From NCBI GenBank assembly GCA_018263005.1, contig JADFDH010000003.1, positions 1 to 64,000 of the forward strand: a stretch of DNA of 64,000 nucleotides. Reading direction: 5' to 3'. Below the pieces are notes generated by a model. The model was not told where the DNA came from. It was given only the letters and a program-made list of their open reading frames with translations, and ran no database searches. The stretch comes from Methanobacterium sp. (lineage in GTDB: Archaea; Methanobacteriota; Methanobacteria; Methanobacteriales; Methanobacteriaceae). The position numbers and the translations under genes are program-made. Below, in pieces: positions 36,234 through 46,113 of this stretch (within the stretch, counting starts at the first letter, position 1; every line of letters begins with the position of its first letter).

Positions 36234-37559
36234 ATGATTATAATTTTATTTTGCTTACTATTACTATCTGGTAGTGTATCTGCTGCTAACCCTGATTTAA
36301 GTGCTAATTTCACCTATTCCCCGGGAAAACCCATGATCGGAGGAGTTATTAAGTTCAATGCATCTTCTTCTCAGGGTAATATCTCCAATTATGCTTGGGA
36401 TTTGACGGGTAATGGTAACTTCAATACTACAGGCATGATAGCTGAACATATCTACACCAATCCCCAGATGTACCTGGTGATCCTTAAAATTACTGACACC
36501 GCAGGTAACGTCAAATTAATTTCTAAGGAGATTGATCTCACTTTAAGAGCCGGTGATATCCTGGTGGAAAGACCACCCAATCCCACAGTACCCGGTGATA
36601 GCTGGACACATGCCGCTATACTGGTCGATTCCACCCATGTTATCGAAGCTCTGGAAGGGGGAATAACCTATAATTCCATTGATAAATTCTTCTATCCTAA
36701 CCTAAGCTGGGTAGCGGTATATAGGGTAACCGATGATCAGATCATAATCAATCAAGCTTTAGACTTCGTCTGGAAGCAACTGAATAAACCTTATGACCTA
36801 GATGCTATTATTTCTCAGGGACTGAGATGGTCCGATAAAAGATTAGAAAGTGACAGCTGGTATTGTAGTGAACTCATCTGGGCTGCTTATATGCAGGCCA
36901 GCAATGGTAATATAAATTTGGACACTGAACATTGGGGAAATGCTGTTCATCCTGAGGAACTGGTCACCAATGGAATGGTAACTTTGGTGGGTGAACATAA
37001 AGAATACAGATCTCCCAGTGGAAATCTGCAAAATATATTAGCAGTAATAGCCCAATGTCCCGTTGATTTGATATTAACCAACCAAGAAGGATATATTTTA
37101 AGTGAAAATTTAAATCAAATACCCTATAGTGATTATCAGGAGGAAGATATCGACCAAGATATGATGGTAGAGGATATGTTCTATATAAGTGGTTATGATG
37201 ATGGACTCTATAGAATAAGTGTGATAACTGAGTCAAATAACATCCAGGGAACATTCTCTCTTTATGCTGCCTGTTTAGATGCAGATGGTGAAATAAGGGT
37301 GTTGAATATAATCCAAAACGCCCCTATTACTCCTTATCCCCAGAATTTTTCCATATACGCATCTGATGAACTATTATACTATATGAATAATGAAGTAAAC
37401 CCCCAGGATAATCAACATGAAATGAAAAATACAAATGGACAGTCCTCTATATCAAGAGCAAAAATACCCCTACAAGATACGGGAACACCATTATTACCAT
37501 CAGCCTTAGCCTCTATATTACTGGTAAGTGGATTGATTTTAGCTAGAATAAAGAGATGA
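36234..37559 (+). CDS. Secreted PKD-domain protein with YiiX-type papain-like amidase
   Basis: 441 residues. Signal peptide (1-17), a PKD-like domain (about 20-100; YAWDLTGNGNFN), then a permuted papain-like (NlpC/P60, YiiX/YaeF-type) domain: GDIL (108-110), His126 in SWTHAAIL and Cys211 in WYCSELIW, the order expected for permuted members. A beta-rich region (about 265-385) precedes PLQDTG, a hydrophobic helix and a final ARIKR, a sortase-like or membrane-retention tail. Likely an envelope hydrolase acting on amide bonds, perhaps in pseudomurein or surface proteins. ATG 36234 has no close ribosome site. Confidence 0.82.
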   Translation: MIIILFCLLLLSGSVSAANPDLSANFTYSPGKPMIGGVIKFNASSSQGNISNYAWDLTGNGNFNTTGMIAEHIYTNPQMYLVILKITDTAGNVKLISKEIDLTLRAGDILVERPPNPTVPGDSWTHAAILVDSTHVIEALEGGITYNSIDKFFYPNLSWVAVYRVTDDQIIINQALDFVWKQLNKPYDLDAIISQGLRWSDKRLESDSWYCSELIWAAYMQASNGNINLDTEHWGNAVHPEELVTNGMVTLVGEHKEYRSPSGNLQNILAVIAQCPVDLILTNQEGYILSENLNQIPYSDYQEEDIDQDMMVEDMFYISGYDDGLYRISVITESNNIQGTFSLYAACLDADGEIRVLNIIQNAPITPYPQNFSIYASDELLYYMNNEVNPQDNQHEMKNTNGQSSISRAKIPLQDTGTPLLPSALASILLVSGLILARIKR

Positions 37560-37681
37560 TCTTTTTTTATTGATATAATCGATACCTCCACAAAATTATA
37601 ATACACTAAATTTAAAGAAAAATACTAAATATCATCTTTATACATCTATTAATTAATGGAAATAAAGGTAGAGATGATTTT

Positions 37682-39067
37682 ATGATAGTGGATAAGTCCC
37701 TGCAGAGGATCATTTTACTTCTGGTTTCCCTGGCTGCATTTTTAATACCCTTCATGGGTTCTTCCTTAAGTCTGGCCTTACCAGTGATCAGTCATGATCT
37801 CCTGGTTAACATAGTCCTATTGGGATGGATACCCACTGCTTTTTTACTGGCCAATGCGGCCTTTGTCCTGCCATTCGGAAGATTGGCTGATATATATGGC
37901 AGGAGAAAGGTTTTTGCACTGGGAGTGTTTATTTACATTATAGCTTCTTTTCTTGCTGCTTTCTCCATTAACGGTGAGATGTTAATCTTAACGAGCTTCC
38001 TACAGGGTTTAGGCTGTGCCATGATCTTCGCCACCATGGTGGCTCTTTTGAGTTCAGTTTTCCCCATGGATCAGAGGGGTTCGGCCCTGGGACTTTATGT
38101 CACAGCTGTTTTCATCGGATTGTTCATGGGACCTATACTGGGAGGGTTCCTCATAGAGAACCTGGGTTGGAGGAGTATTTTTTTATTCAACGTTCCCCTG
38201 GGAATATTTTTACTCATCATCTTATTCTGGAAACTGCACATAGAATGGGCGGAGTCCAGGGGTGAACATTTTGATATAAGGGGAACTGTAATTTACTCAC
38301 TTTCCCTACTGGCAATTCTATACGGTGTATCGTCCTTTTTTGATCTTTCAGGTATGATTATATTGACACTGGGCATTTTGGGGTTAATAGGATTTTTTCT
38401 AATGGAAAAAGACACCCAAAGCCCCATGTTATCTTTGGAAATATTTAAAAATAGGTTGTCTTCATTTTCCGCTCTCTCCATGCTTCTGTTAAATATGGCC
38501 ATATCAGGGATGGCCACCTTTTTAAGCCTGTATTTCCAGACGCTTAAAGGTTTTAATCCTCAGACCACAGCATTGATTCTGGCTTCACAACCATTGATGG
38601 TAGCCCTATTATCTCCTATTGTTGGTAGGATCGTGGATAGGAATAACAATCGTTCACTCCCTGTATTGGGTTTGGTATTGATCACTCTTGGTTTAGGGAT
38701 GCTGATTTTCCTGGGTTGGGAAAGCTCTCTCCTCTTACCAGTATTAGCACTGATCATGGTGGGAATAGGACAGGCGCTGTTTTCATCACCTATAACCAAG
38801 ACTTACATGGGTTCTGTGCCCAGTAAGATATATGGAACTGCTTCTTCATTGTTTTCGACGGTGATCTATCTGGGTCAAAGTCTTTCTCTGGCAATTCTAC
38901 TTATAATCTTCAACTTATATCTGGGCAGAATGGAGATCAATCCCTCTAATTATACCATGTTCCTGGAAGGTTTGAAAACCGCATTTATCATATACACCAT
39001 CATATCATGTGCAGCCCTGCTCTCTACCATCATATCCAGCAGGGAAAAAAATTCAATTATAGAATGA
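37682..39067 (+). CDS. MFS drug-exporter-like protein, 14-helix DHA2 type
   Basis: 461 residues with about 14 membrane helices. Motif [14 protein letters not shown] (about 61-73), and motif [13 protein letters not shown] (about 143-154), place it in the proton-coupled EmrB/QacA efflux group. Single-gene unit. Exports a small molecule; the substrate cannot be read from sequence. Confidence 0.9.
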   Translation: MIVDKSLQRIILLLVSLAAFLIPFMGSSLSLALPVISHDLLVNIVLLGWIPTAFLLANAAFVLPFGRLADIYGRRKVFALGVFIYIIASFLAAFSINGEMLILTSFLQGLGCAMIFATMVALLSSVFPMDQRGSALGLYVTAVFIGLFMGPILGGFLIENLGWRSIFLFNVPLGIFLLIILFWKLHIEWAESRGEHFDIRGTVIYSLSLLAILYGVSSFFDLSGMIILTLGILGLIGFFLMEKDTQSPMLSLEIFKNRLSSFSALSMLLLNMAISGMATFLSLYFQTLKGFNPQTTALILASQPLMVALLSPIVGRIVDRNNNRSLPVLGLVLITLGLGMLIFLGWESSLLLPVLALIMVGIGQALFSSPITKTYMGSVPSKIYGTASSLFSTVIYLGQSLSLAILLIIFNLYLGRMEINPSNYTMFLEGLKTAFIIYTIISCAALLSTIISSREKNSIIE

Positions 39068-39197
39068 ATTATCTATCAAAAGAGATAATAAAATAAGAGC
39101 GAATCAGAATTCAATTTAATAATAAGTATGATTAATTACTCATAATATTAATTTAAAGAAATATAAGTTCAATAATAAATATTTTTGGAGGTCAAAA

Positions 39198-39842
39198 ATG
39201 TTGAAAATTCAAAGGGGAAGTATCTATAAACCAGAAAAGCAATACTACCAGATAGCGGGAATCCTATTAATAATTGGATGTTTACAATTTTTTTTAGCTT
39301 TAAATCTGGCTGAAACACAGTATCCTGGTTATAGTATTTCTGAAAATGTATTGAGTGATCTTGGAGGATCCTTACCTCTGGTGGAACCATCTGCTCTGCT
39401 ATTTAATCTAAGCTTAATTATAATGGGAATACTATTTCTAGTGGCCGTATATCTTATTTTAAAAAGCGGAGGGTGCCGTCTTTTCAGCTCATGTCTCTTA
39501 ATAGCTTCACTATGCATTATAGGAATAGGTTTGTTTCCCAAATACACAGGTAGTATTCATAACATACTAACCATGTTAGGATTTTTCTCTGGTAGTCTGG
39601 CGGTTATATTCAGTTATCGATTAGGATTGAACATTCCCATGGTGGTGGTGTCATTAATCTTAGGAATTATCTCACTCTTGTCCATGATATTTTATAATGG
39701 ATTGGCAGTATATTTGGGTCCTGGTGGTGCTGAAGGATTAATAGTTTATCCTCTGTTATTATATTTCACTGCCTTAGGCGGTTATCTTACCAGTCGAGGT
39801 AAGGACTGGGTTAAGATAAGATTTACAGAGGGTTATTGGTGA
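39198..39842 (+). CDS. DUF998-like membrane protein
   Basis: 214 residues with about six hydrophobic helices. The opening (AGILLIIGCLQFFLAL...SISENVLSDLGG) has the conserved pattern of DUF998 proteins, including the extracytoplasmic LSDLGG. GGAGGT precedes ATG 39198. A second protein of similar length and pattern lies at 58296-58940. Function of the family is not known. Confidence 0.8.
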   Translation: MLKIQRGSIYKPEKQYYQIAGILLIIGCLQFFLALNLAETQYPGYSISENVLSDLGGSLPLVEPSALLFNLSLIIMGILFLVAVYLILKSGGCRLFSSCLLIASLCIIGIGLFPKYTGSIHNILTMLGFFSGSLAVIFSYRLGLNIPMVVVSLILGIISLLSMIFYNGLAVYLGPGGAEGLIVYPLLLYFTALGGYLTSRGKDWVKIRFTEGYW

Positions 39843-39943
39843 TATTCACAGTTCCATAACCATAATATTTTTAATTAATATGATATCAAGCATTCATGTA
39901 ATTTTTTAAATAAATATTAAAGTATTATTTTTTTTGACATTTT

Positions 39944-39962
39944 GAGAAAAGGTTATATAGTA
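39944..39962 (+). promoter_or_regulatory. Archaeal promoter (BRE/TATA) for the TolB-like surface protein
   Basis: GAGAAAAGGTTATATAGTA has a purine-rich BRE-like part followed by TTATATAG, about 65 bases before ATG 40022, leaving room for a start site and a short leader with GAAGGGGGGA as ribosome site. Confidence 0.45.
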
Positions 39963-40021
39963 ATAACAATCACTAAATTTATAAAATAAGATTTATTTAA
40001 AATTTCAAAGAAGGGGGGAAA

Positions 40022-43000
40022 ATGAATAAAATAATAAAATATACTCTAATCCTAGTTTTATTTACACTAGCAATATGTGGTGTAACTTCTGCAGCAGATG
40101 AATATCCGGTAAACACTCAAGAACAATCAGATCCGGCTGTTGATGGAAATATAATAGTATGGCATGATGATTACATGAATGGGAACTATGATATTTATAT
40201 GAAAGACCTCACCACAGGAGTGGAAAAACAAGTAACAACCAACACAGCAAACCAATTATATCCTGCCATATCTGGGAATTTCATAGTCTGGCAAGACGAC
40301 CGAAATGGAAACGATGATATCTACATGTACAATATCGCCACCAGGATTGAAACACAGGTAACAAACAATACTGCAAACCAGGAATGGCCTGCTATAGATG
40401 GAAACATAATAGTCTGGACAGACTGGAGGAATGGAAATTATGATATTTACATGTACAATATCGCCACCGGGGTGGAAACACCGGTAACAGCTGACTCTAC
40501 AGATCAGACTGGTCCGGACATAGATGGAAACATAATAGTCTGGACAGACTGGAGGAATGAAATCCCGGACTCTTTTACTTGGAATTTAGATATTTATATG
40601 TATAATATCTCCACAGGAATAGAAACTCAGGTAACCAATAATACTGACGACCAATATAATCCTGTTATATCTGGAGACATAATTGTTTGGACAGATAATA
40701 GGGTAAATTGGATTCCTGATATCTTCATGTACAAAATTTCTACTGGAGTGGAAACACGAATAACCACTAACTTAGACTATCACACAAATCCAAGTATTGA
40801 TGGAAATATAATAGTCTGGAATGATGATAGGAATGGAATCAATAACTGGGACATATATATGTATGATATTTCCACAGGAACAGAATCACAAGTGACCTCT
40901 AACATCGATGAACAAATTATTCCAGATGTATCCGGAAATATAATAGTCTGGCAGGACTACAGGAATCTAAACTCTGATATATATATGAAAAATCTCACAA
41001 CCGGGATGGAATCACAAGTAAACACAGACAACGTATTTCAAGATTTACCAGCCATTTCCGAAAACATAATTGTCTGGCAGGATTATCGGAATGGAACTGA
41101 TATTTATATGTATGATGACTCCACTGGTTTGGTTACATTGATTACTACAGCAGAAGCCGAAACACAAGAGTGTCCTGCTATAGATGGAGATATAATTGTC
41201 TGGCTGGACGATAGGGATGGATATGATATTTACATGTACAATATCTACACTGGAGTGGAAACAAGGGTGACCAACAATGCTACACCATCATGGCCAAGCA
41301 TTGATGGAAATATAATTGTCTGGATGGATCACAGAAATGGAAACTGGGATATTTACATGTACGACATCTTAACCGATGTAGAAACAAGGTTAACCACCGA
41401 CTCTAGTGACCAATACTTCCCTGATATAGATGGAAACATAATAGTCTGGGAAGACAGGAGGAATGGAATCAATAACTGCGACATATACATTTATGACATC
41501 TCCACAGCAACAGAAACACAGATAACCACCAACATCGCAAATCAATCCGATCCAGCTATAGATGGAAATTTAATTATCTGGACCGATACCCGAAATGGGA
41601 ACCGGGATATTTACATGTACGACATCTCCACCGCAACAGAAACACAGATAACCACTGACTCCGAAGACCAATCCGATCCAGCTGTTGATGGAGAAAAAAT
41701 AGTCTGGACCGATACCCGGAATGGGAACTGGGATATTTACATGTACGATATCTCCACAGGAACAGAATCACAAGTAACCACCGACTCCGCAGACCAAGCT
41801 AACGCAGATATAGATGGTAAAAAGATAGTCTATGCCAGTGGTGATGGTTATAACTGTTATATTTATTTAAAAATACTAGAAAAAGAACCTATACATGTAT
41901 ATCCTGGTCAAAGCATTCAGAATGCCATTAATAATGCGACGCAAGGTGATACCATATTAGTCCATGGAGATAATGGCAGCCCTGTAACCTATACTGAAAA
42001 CCTCACCGTTAATAAACAACTAACAATTATAACAGCAGATGATGGAACAGTAACCATTCAATCTGCATCATCAGAAGTACCAGTGATAACCATAAATAAT
42101 GATGGAAGCGGAACTAAAATAGAAGGATTTACAATTATCGGAGCAACCAGCTCCTTTGGAGCTTATCTAGATTCAACAAGTAATTGCTACATTAATGCTA
42201 ATAATATTTCCAGTAACTTAATTGGAATATTCATCCAGAACTCAGATAGGAATTATATCAATAGTAACTCAATACAGAGCAATAACTGGGTGGGTATCTG
42301 CCTTGATAACTCAGATTTAAACACCTTGGCCACTAATACAATAAATGAGAATATAGAGGGTATTTATATAGTAAACACTGCTGACGAAAATGAGATCAGA
42401 AGTAATCATATAGAATATAACATAGATGCGGGAATCAATATCTTAAACAACTCTTCAGAAAATGATATATTTAATACTACAATTTCAAACAACGGTTTGA
42501 TCGGAGTTCTTATACGTGACTCAGATAACAATTCATTATCAGAAACCCATATTCAGAATAACGGATGGGCTGGAGTGGCTCTGGATAATGCTGATAATAA
42601 CACAATAAACATAGCCAACATAATATCCGGTAATCAGGAAGGAATCAACATAACCAACTCCACAGGAAACATCATAAGCGACAGCACTATAACTGGCAAC
42701 ACAAACATTGGCCTAAGTATCATAAATAATTCAACCGGAAATTATATCATCAATAACACCGCCATATCCAGTAATGGAATAATTGGAGTATATCTAAGAG
42801 ACTCCAACACCAACACAATCTCTGGAAACATTGTGCAGAGTAATGGTTGGGTGGGTTTTTGCTTTGATACTGCCAGGGGTAACAGTATAACCGGTTCCAA
42901 TAATATTTCCGGTAATCTGGAAGGTTTTTACATAGTAAACAACTCCAACTCCAACACCATAGAAGGAAATATTATACATGACAATCAGGATTCGGGAATA

Positions 43001-43486
43001 TACATTGAGGGTTCAACAGGAAACCAAATAATCAGTAATACATCCATATCCAATAACGGGGTGATAGGTATACTACTCAGAGGAGCCAATGCAAACAATA
43101 TAAATAATAATACTATGAATGGCAATATATTCGCAGGTATAGCTCTGGATAACGCTTCCTTTAACTTTATAATGGAGGTAAATGTTATCAGCGGTAGTGA
43201 AATGGGCATATATGTGGTGAATAATTCCAATGAAAACACCATCAACCATAATACCTTACAGAACAACACCTGGGCCGGATTAGTCCTGGACCATGCTATA
43301 AACACCTTAGTCTACCAGAATAACTTCATTAGCAATCCTTTACATGCAATGTCGTCTTTTGGAACAGATAACAGATTCTATCAGGAAACTGGTAACTACT
43401 GGAGTGACTGGTCCACCAGCGAAAGAAGAGAGATATATGGTAATGATGGACTTTACGATGAACTACCCAATATAATTCCATTCTAA
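40022..43486 (+). CDS. Secreted protein with 14 TolB-like propeller repeats and a NosD-like beta-helix
   Basis: 1154 residues starting at ATG 40022 after AAGGGGGGA. Signal peptide (about 1-24, ending CGVTSAA). Then 14 repeats of about 42-45 residues with the core DPAIDGNIIVWTDxRNGNxDIYMYDISTGxExQVT (about 30-625); 14 suits two seven-bladed TolB-type propellers. The C-terminal half is a right-handed beta-helix of NosD type (about 640-1110) with paired N-x-I and G-I turns, closing with TGNYWSDW, the usual NosD ending. No wall anchor is seen. Surface adhesin or binding protein. Confidence 0.88.
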   Translation: MNKIIKYTLILVLFTLAICGVTSAADEYPVNTQEQSDPAVDGNIIVWHDDYMNGNYDIYMKDLTTGVEKQVTTNTANQLYPAISGNFIVWQDDRNGNDDIYMYNIATRIETQVTNNTANQEWPAIDGNIIVWTDWRNGNYDIYMYNIATGVETPVTADSTDQTGPDIDGNIIVWTDWRNEIPDSFTWNLDIYMYNISTGIETQVTNNTDDQYNPVISGDIIVWTDNRVNWIPDIFMYKISTGVETRITTNLDYHTNPSIDGNIIVWNDDRNGINNWDIYMYDISTGTESQVTSNIDEQIIPDVSGNIIVWQDYRNLNSDIYMKNLTTGMESQVNTDNVFQDLPAISENIIVWQDYRNGTDIYMYDDSTGLVTLITTAEAETQECPAIDGDIIVWLDDRDGYDIYMYNIYTGVETRVTNNATPSWPSIDGNIIVWMDHRNGNWDIYMYDILTDVETRLTTDSSDQYFPDIDGNIIVWEDRRNGINNCDIYIYDISTATETQITTNIANQSDPAIDGNLIIWTDTRNGNRDIYMYDISTATETQITTDSEDQSDPAVDGEKIVWTDTRNGNWDIYMYDISTGTESQVTTDSADQANADIDGKKIVYASGDGYNCYIYLKILEKEPIHVYPGQSIQNAINNATQGDTILVHGDNGSPVTYTENLTVNKQLTIITADDGTVTIQSASSEVPVITINNDGSGTKIEGFTIIGATSSFGAYLDSTSNCYINANNISSNLIGIFIQNSDRNYINSNSIQSNNWVGICLDNSDLNTLATNTINENIEGIYIVNTADENEIRSNHIEYNIDAGINILNNSSENDIFNTTISNNGLIGVLIRDSDNNSLSETHIQNNGWAGVALDNADNNTINIANIISGNQEGINITNSTGNIISDSTITGNTNIGLSIINNSTGNYIINNTAISSNGIIGVYLRDSNTNTISGNIVQSNGWVGFCFDTARGNSITGSNNISGNLEGFYIVNNSNSNTIEGNIIHDNQDSGIYIEGSTGNQIISNTSISNNGVIGILLRGANANNINNNTMNGNIFAGIALDNASFNFIMEVNVISGSEMGIYVVNNSNENTINHNTLQNNTWAGLVLDHAINTLVYQNNFISNPLHAMSSFGTDNRFYQETGNYWSDWSTSERREIYGNDGLYDELPNIIPF
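40120..41830 (+). repeat. Tandem ~130-bp coding repeats (TolB-like blades)
   Basis: Fourteen imperfect copies share phrases such as GATGGAAATATAATAGTCTGG and GATATTTACATGTACGA. The last three (about 41550-41790) are the most alike, suggesting recent duplication at that end. Confidence 0.8.
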
Positions 43487-43489
43487 AAT

Positions 43490-43530
43490 TGATTTTTTTA
43501 AAATATCCACTTTTTTCTTTTATTTTTTAT
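43490..43530 (+). terminator. T-rich terminator
   Basis: TTGATTTTTTTAAAA and CTTTTTTCTTTTATTTTTTATTGG follow the stop of the TolB-like gene within a few bases. Confidence 0.45.
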
Positions 43531-43645
43531 TGGATCTTTATCTAAATTAGTTCATAAATAGCAAAATATTACTATTAATTAGATTTTTTTTAGAATATAA
43601 ATATTACCCATTGAAGATATAATAAAAGACTAGAGGTGATAAACA

Positions 43646-43864
43646 ATGTGCGATGATAAGAATTGTGAATGTCATAATCGGCCAAGAAGACACCCGCATC
43701 ATCACTGGCACCATAGACATCATCATAAATATGCTTCCATTATAAAAAGGACTGAGAATGAGGTTAAAGTTCCAGAGGTTTTATTGGAAGTGGCTGATGT
43801 GGATGTAGGTGATTTTCTGGAGATACATATCCGTAAAGTACGCAAACACCAAAAACATCACTGA
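43646..43864 (+). CDS. His-rich small protein with AbrB-like C-terminal half
   Basis: 72 residues after AGAGGTGAT. The N-terminus holds CDDKNCEC and then a cluster rich in His (HPHHHWHHRHHHK), a strong soft-metal or nickel/zinc-binding tail. The C-terminus, NEVKVPEVLLEVADVDVGDFLEIHI, resembles the swapped-hairpin AbrB/MazE DNA-binding fold (strand-VPxxxLE-helix-xVGDxLEI). A metal-responsive regulator or a metal-storage protein are both possible. Confidence 0.75.
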   Translation: MCDDKNCECHNRPRRHPHHHWHHRHHHKYASIIKRTENEVKVPEVLLEVADVDVGDFLEIHIRKVRKHQKHH

Positions 43865-43954
43865 TTGTTATTATAATTGATATTTTATCAGATAAATTAG
43901 AATATTTTTTTTTAGATTAGATATTCTGATTTATAAAAATTCCATTATTTTCTT

Positions 43955-44686
43955 CTAATCATTAGGATCAGATCTAGGAAAAATTTCCTCAAATATATCT
44001 CTTTTTTCCATATAACGTGTAGCTATTTGTTCTGTAGTTTTTGGAGTGTTATAATCACTTAAATCCTTGAATAATAAGTTAGCACCATCTAGGATCTGTT
44101 TTATGTTAGGATTAACCAGTGCATAATCCGGTAATTTATACTGATGAGTTAGCTCTGCATCTTCAATGGTTTTATCTATTTTATAGATCAGTTTATCCAT
44201 CTGTAACTCTCTCTCGGAGGTTGTGCAACAAGACATATGATGGGATATAAATCTTTGAGACTGAAATGCGGAGAAGAAATGCATTCCACCAAAAATACCA
44301 TCCCTATTACCATAGGGGCTTCTAACATCAGTACGCAGGCCAATAACATATTTTCCCATTAATTTAGCATATGAAGCTTCTATCACCACCCCTTCATCCA
44401 CTGGTTCATCTAAATTGGCCAGAACCACATCAGAGGAGGGTATGAAAACCCCAATATCTAGGAAGTATATTATATTGGAAACTACTCTATCTATCTCATC
44501 AGGGGGTATTTTATCCCTTAATATTTTTGTTAAATTTCCTAATTCAAAACCATCTCTCTGGGGAAAATTTATTCTATATCCAATATTCTCCAGCTTCTCC
44601 ACTAATGCTGAGTTGAAATAAGTTTCACGGGCATTGAACAATGCTGCAGCATTATAGATCACTATTTCATGTTTTAAATCTTTCAT
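43955..44686 (-). CDS. Nucleoside 2-deoxyribosyltransferase-like protein
   Basis: 243 residues, soluble. The middle, DVVLANLDEPVDEGVVIEAS, with following AKLMGKYVIGLRTD, is the nucleotide-analogue-binding pattern of the deoxyribosyltransferase superfamily (Asp and catalytic-type Glu). The N-terminus IVIYNAAALFNARETYFN also fits. Its ATG follows the photolyase stop with no gap (TAAATG), so the two genes are translationally coupled. That link suggests handling of damaged nucleotides or bases, but a cofactor role is possible. Confidence 0.78.
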   Translation of the reverse strand: MKDLKHEIVIYNAAALFNARETYFNSALVEKLENIGYRINFPQRDGFELGNLTKILRDKIPPDEIDRVVSNIIYFLDIGVFIPSSDVVLANLDEPVDEGVVIEASYAKLMGKYVIGLRTDVRSPYGNRDGIFGGMHFFSAFQSQRFISHHMSCCTTSERELQMDKLIYKIDKTIEDAELTHQYKLPDYALVNPNIKQILDGANLLFKDLSDYNTPKTTEQIATRYMEKRDIFEEIFPRSDPND

Positions 44687-46078
44687 TTAAATTAAACCTT
44701 CATGGATCAGTTCTATTATACCATCAACCCGATCAACATAGTTATCTATTTTGAATTTTCTTTTAAGTCCCTTATCATTCATGTATCTTACTTTACCAAA
44801 CACTTCTCTCTCTTTCCAAGCCCGATCGTGCTTGCCGAAGCACCAGGCCACACCAGTGTAACCATTAGCATCCCTACCATCGAGTTCGTATTTATTATTC
44901 AGGTAGAGGGCTATCTGATAGGCTTCTACTGGATTGTCCACCCATTCTAGGATCTTCTTTCCCCAGTACATGCGCATGTAACCATGCATCTTACCAGTAT
45001 ATACCATCTCTTTTTGAGCGGCGTTCCAGTAGGGATCATGGGTTCGAGCTTCTTCAAATTCCTCTATACTGTATAAATATGGTCTTGGATCATTTTCATG
45101 TTCTCTAAGTGTTTTTTTAGCCCAATCCGGCAGGCATAAGATATTATCATATTGGGGGTTGTTGTAGACGAAGTTCATACTCAACTCCCTTCTTATTATC
45201 AGTTCCTCCAGAAAGGCATCCCGACCTGGACTGTCTGTATCTGAAACTTTCAATGCAATATAGAGTGGCGATATCTGCCCATAATGTAGGTAAGGGCTCA
45301 TGTTGGACAGATATTCCTGGCTGGGGTCATTTCTCAGGTCGGCGAATCTGTCCAGTTTATGATCTAAAAATTCTTTAAGATGGATCAGGGCCTGTTTGGT
45401 CCCGCCCTTATATAATTCCACGCTTTCAACTGTACGGTTTATATTTAATTTATTTAGAATTTTCTTCATATTATACAGGGGAAGGGAATCTAAACCCAGA
45501 TTTAAAGAGCCTTTAATAGACGGATAACTGGATGATTTTAGGGGTATGAGGAATTTCTCCAGTTGTTTGTTAATTTTTCTCCTGATGGTGGCGGCAGCGT
45601 ACTCTTCCTTTAATGATGCAGTTTCTATTGGTACGACTACATCGGTTTCTACTTGGATCAGGGGGCATTTAACTTTTTGAGCCACATACTCCCGCCATAT
45701 CCTCTCTATATTCAGATATCCCCGGTCAGTGACCATTAACGATGCGTTCTCAGCTATTTCAACAGCCCCCAGTTCAGGGGATTGATTTAAAACTACCAGT
45801 TCAATGTTCATCTTATCTAGTGATTTTTTTACTTCCTGTAAACCCTCAAGCATGAAGGTATAGTGACGTAGATTGGCTTCTGGATAGTCACTGGTAAGTC
45901 CGAAGTATACAATTAAAGGTTGTTCAAGTTTGTTAGCCCGGTGTAATGTATATTCCAGGGCGTGGTTGTAGTGTGTTCTTTGGGATGCTTGCATCCAGTA
46001 AACTAGATAATCACCTGAGACTATTTTTTCCTGATTTAGGAATTTAACTCTTTCTGGATCTATTTTAGGTTGTTTCAT
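44687..46078 (-). CDS. phr: Deoxyribodipyrimidine photolyase, class II
   Basis: 463 residues. FAD- and light-dependent repair of cyclobutane pyrimidine dimers. The N-terminus (VYWMQASQRTHYNHALEYT) is characteristic of class II enzymes. The C-terminal FAD domain shows WNAAQKEMVYTGKMHGYMR, MYWGKKILEW and DGRDANGYTGVAWCFGKHDR, with the conserved Trp residues. Directly coupled to the downstream deoxyribosyltransferase-like gene. Presence fits an organism with at least occasional exposure to light, or an inherited repair gene. Confidence 0.93.
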   Translation of the reverse strand: MKQPKIDPERVKFLNQEKIVSGDYLVYWMQASQRTHYNHALEYTLHRANKLEQPLIVYFGLTSDYPEANLRHYTFMLEGLQEVKKSLDKMNIELVVLNQSPELGAVEIAENASLMVTDRGYLNIERIWREYVAQKVKCPLIQVETDVVVPIETASLKEEYAAATIRRKINKQLEKFLIPLKSSSYPSIKGSLNLGLDSLPLYNMKKILNKLNINRTVESVELYKGGTKQALIHLKEFLDHKLDRFADLRNDPSQEYLSNMSPYLHYGQISPLYIALKVSDTDSPGRDAFLEELIIRRELSMNFVYNNPQYDNILCLPDWAKKTLREHENDPRPYLYSIEEFEEARTHDPYWNAAQKEMVYTGKMHGYMRMYWGKKILEWVDNPVEAYQIALYLNNKYELDGRDANGYTGVAWCFGKHDRAWKEREVFGKVRYMNDKGLKRKFKIDNYVDRVDGIIELIHEGLI

Positions 46079-46113
46079 TATTTTATAGACCTATCTTCAA
46101 AAAAAATATTATT

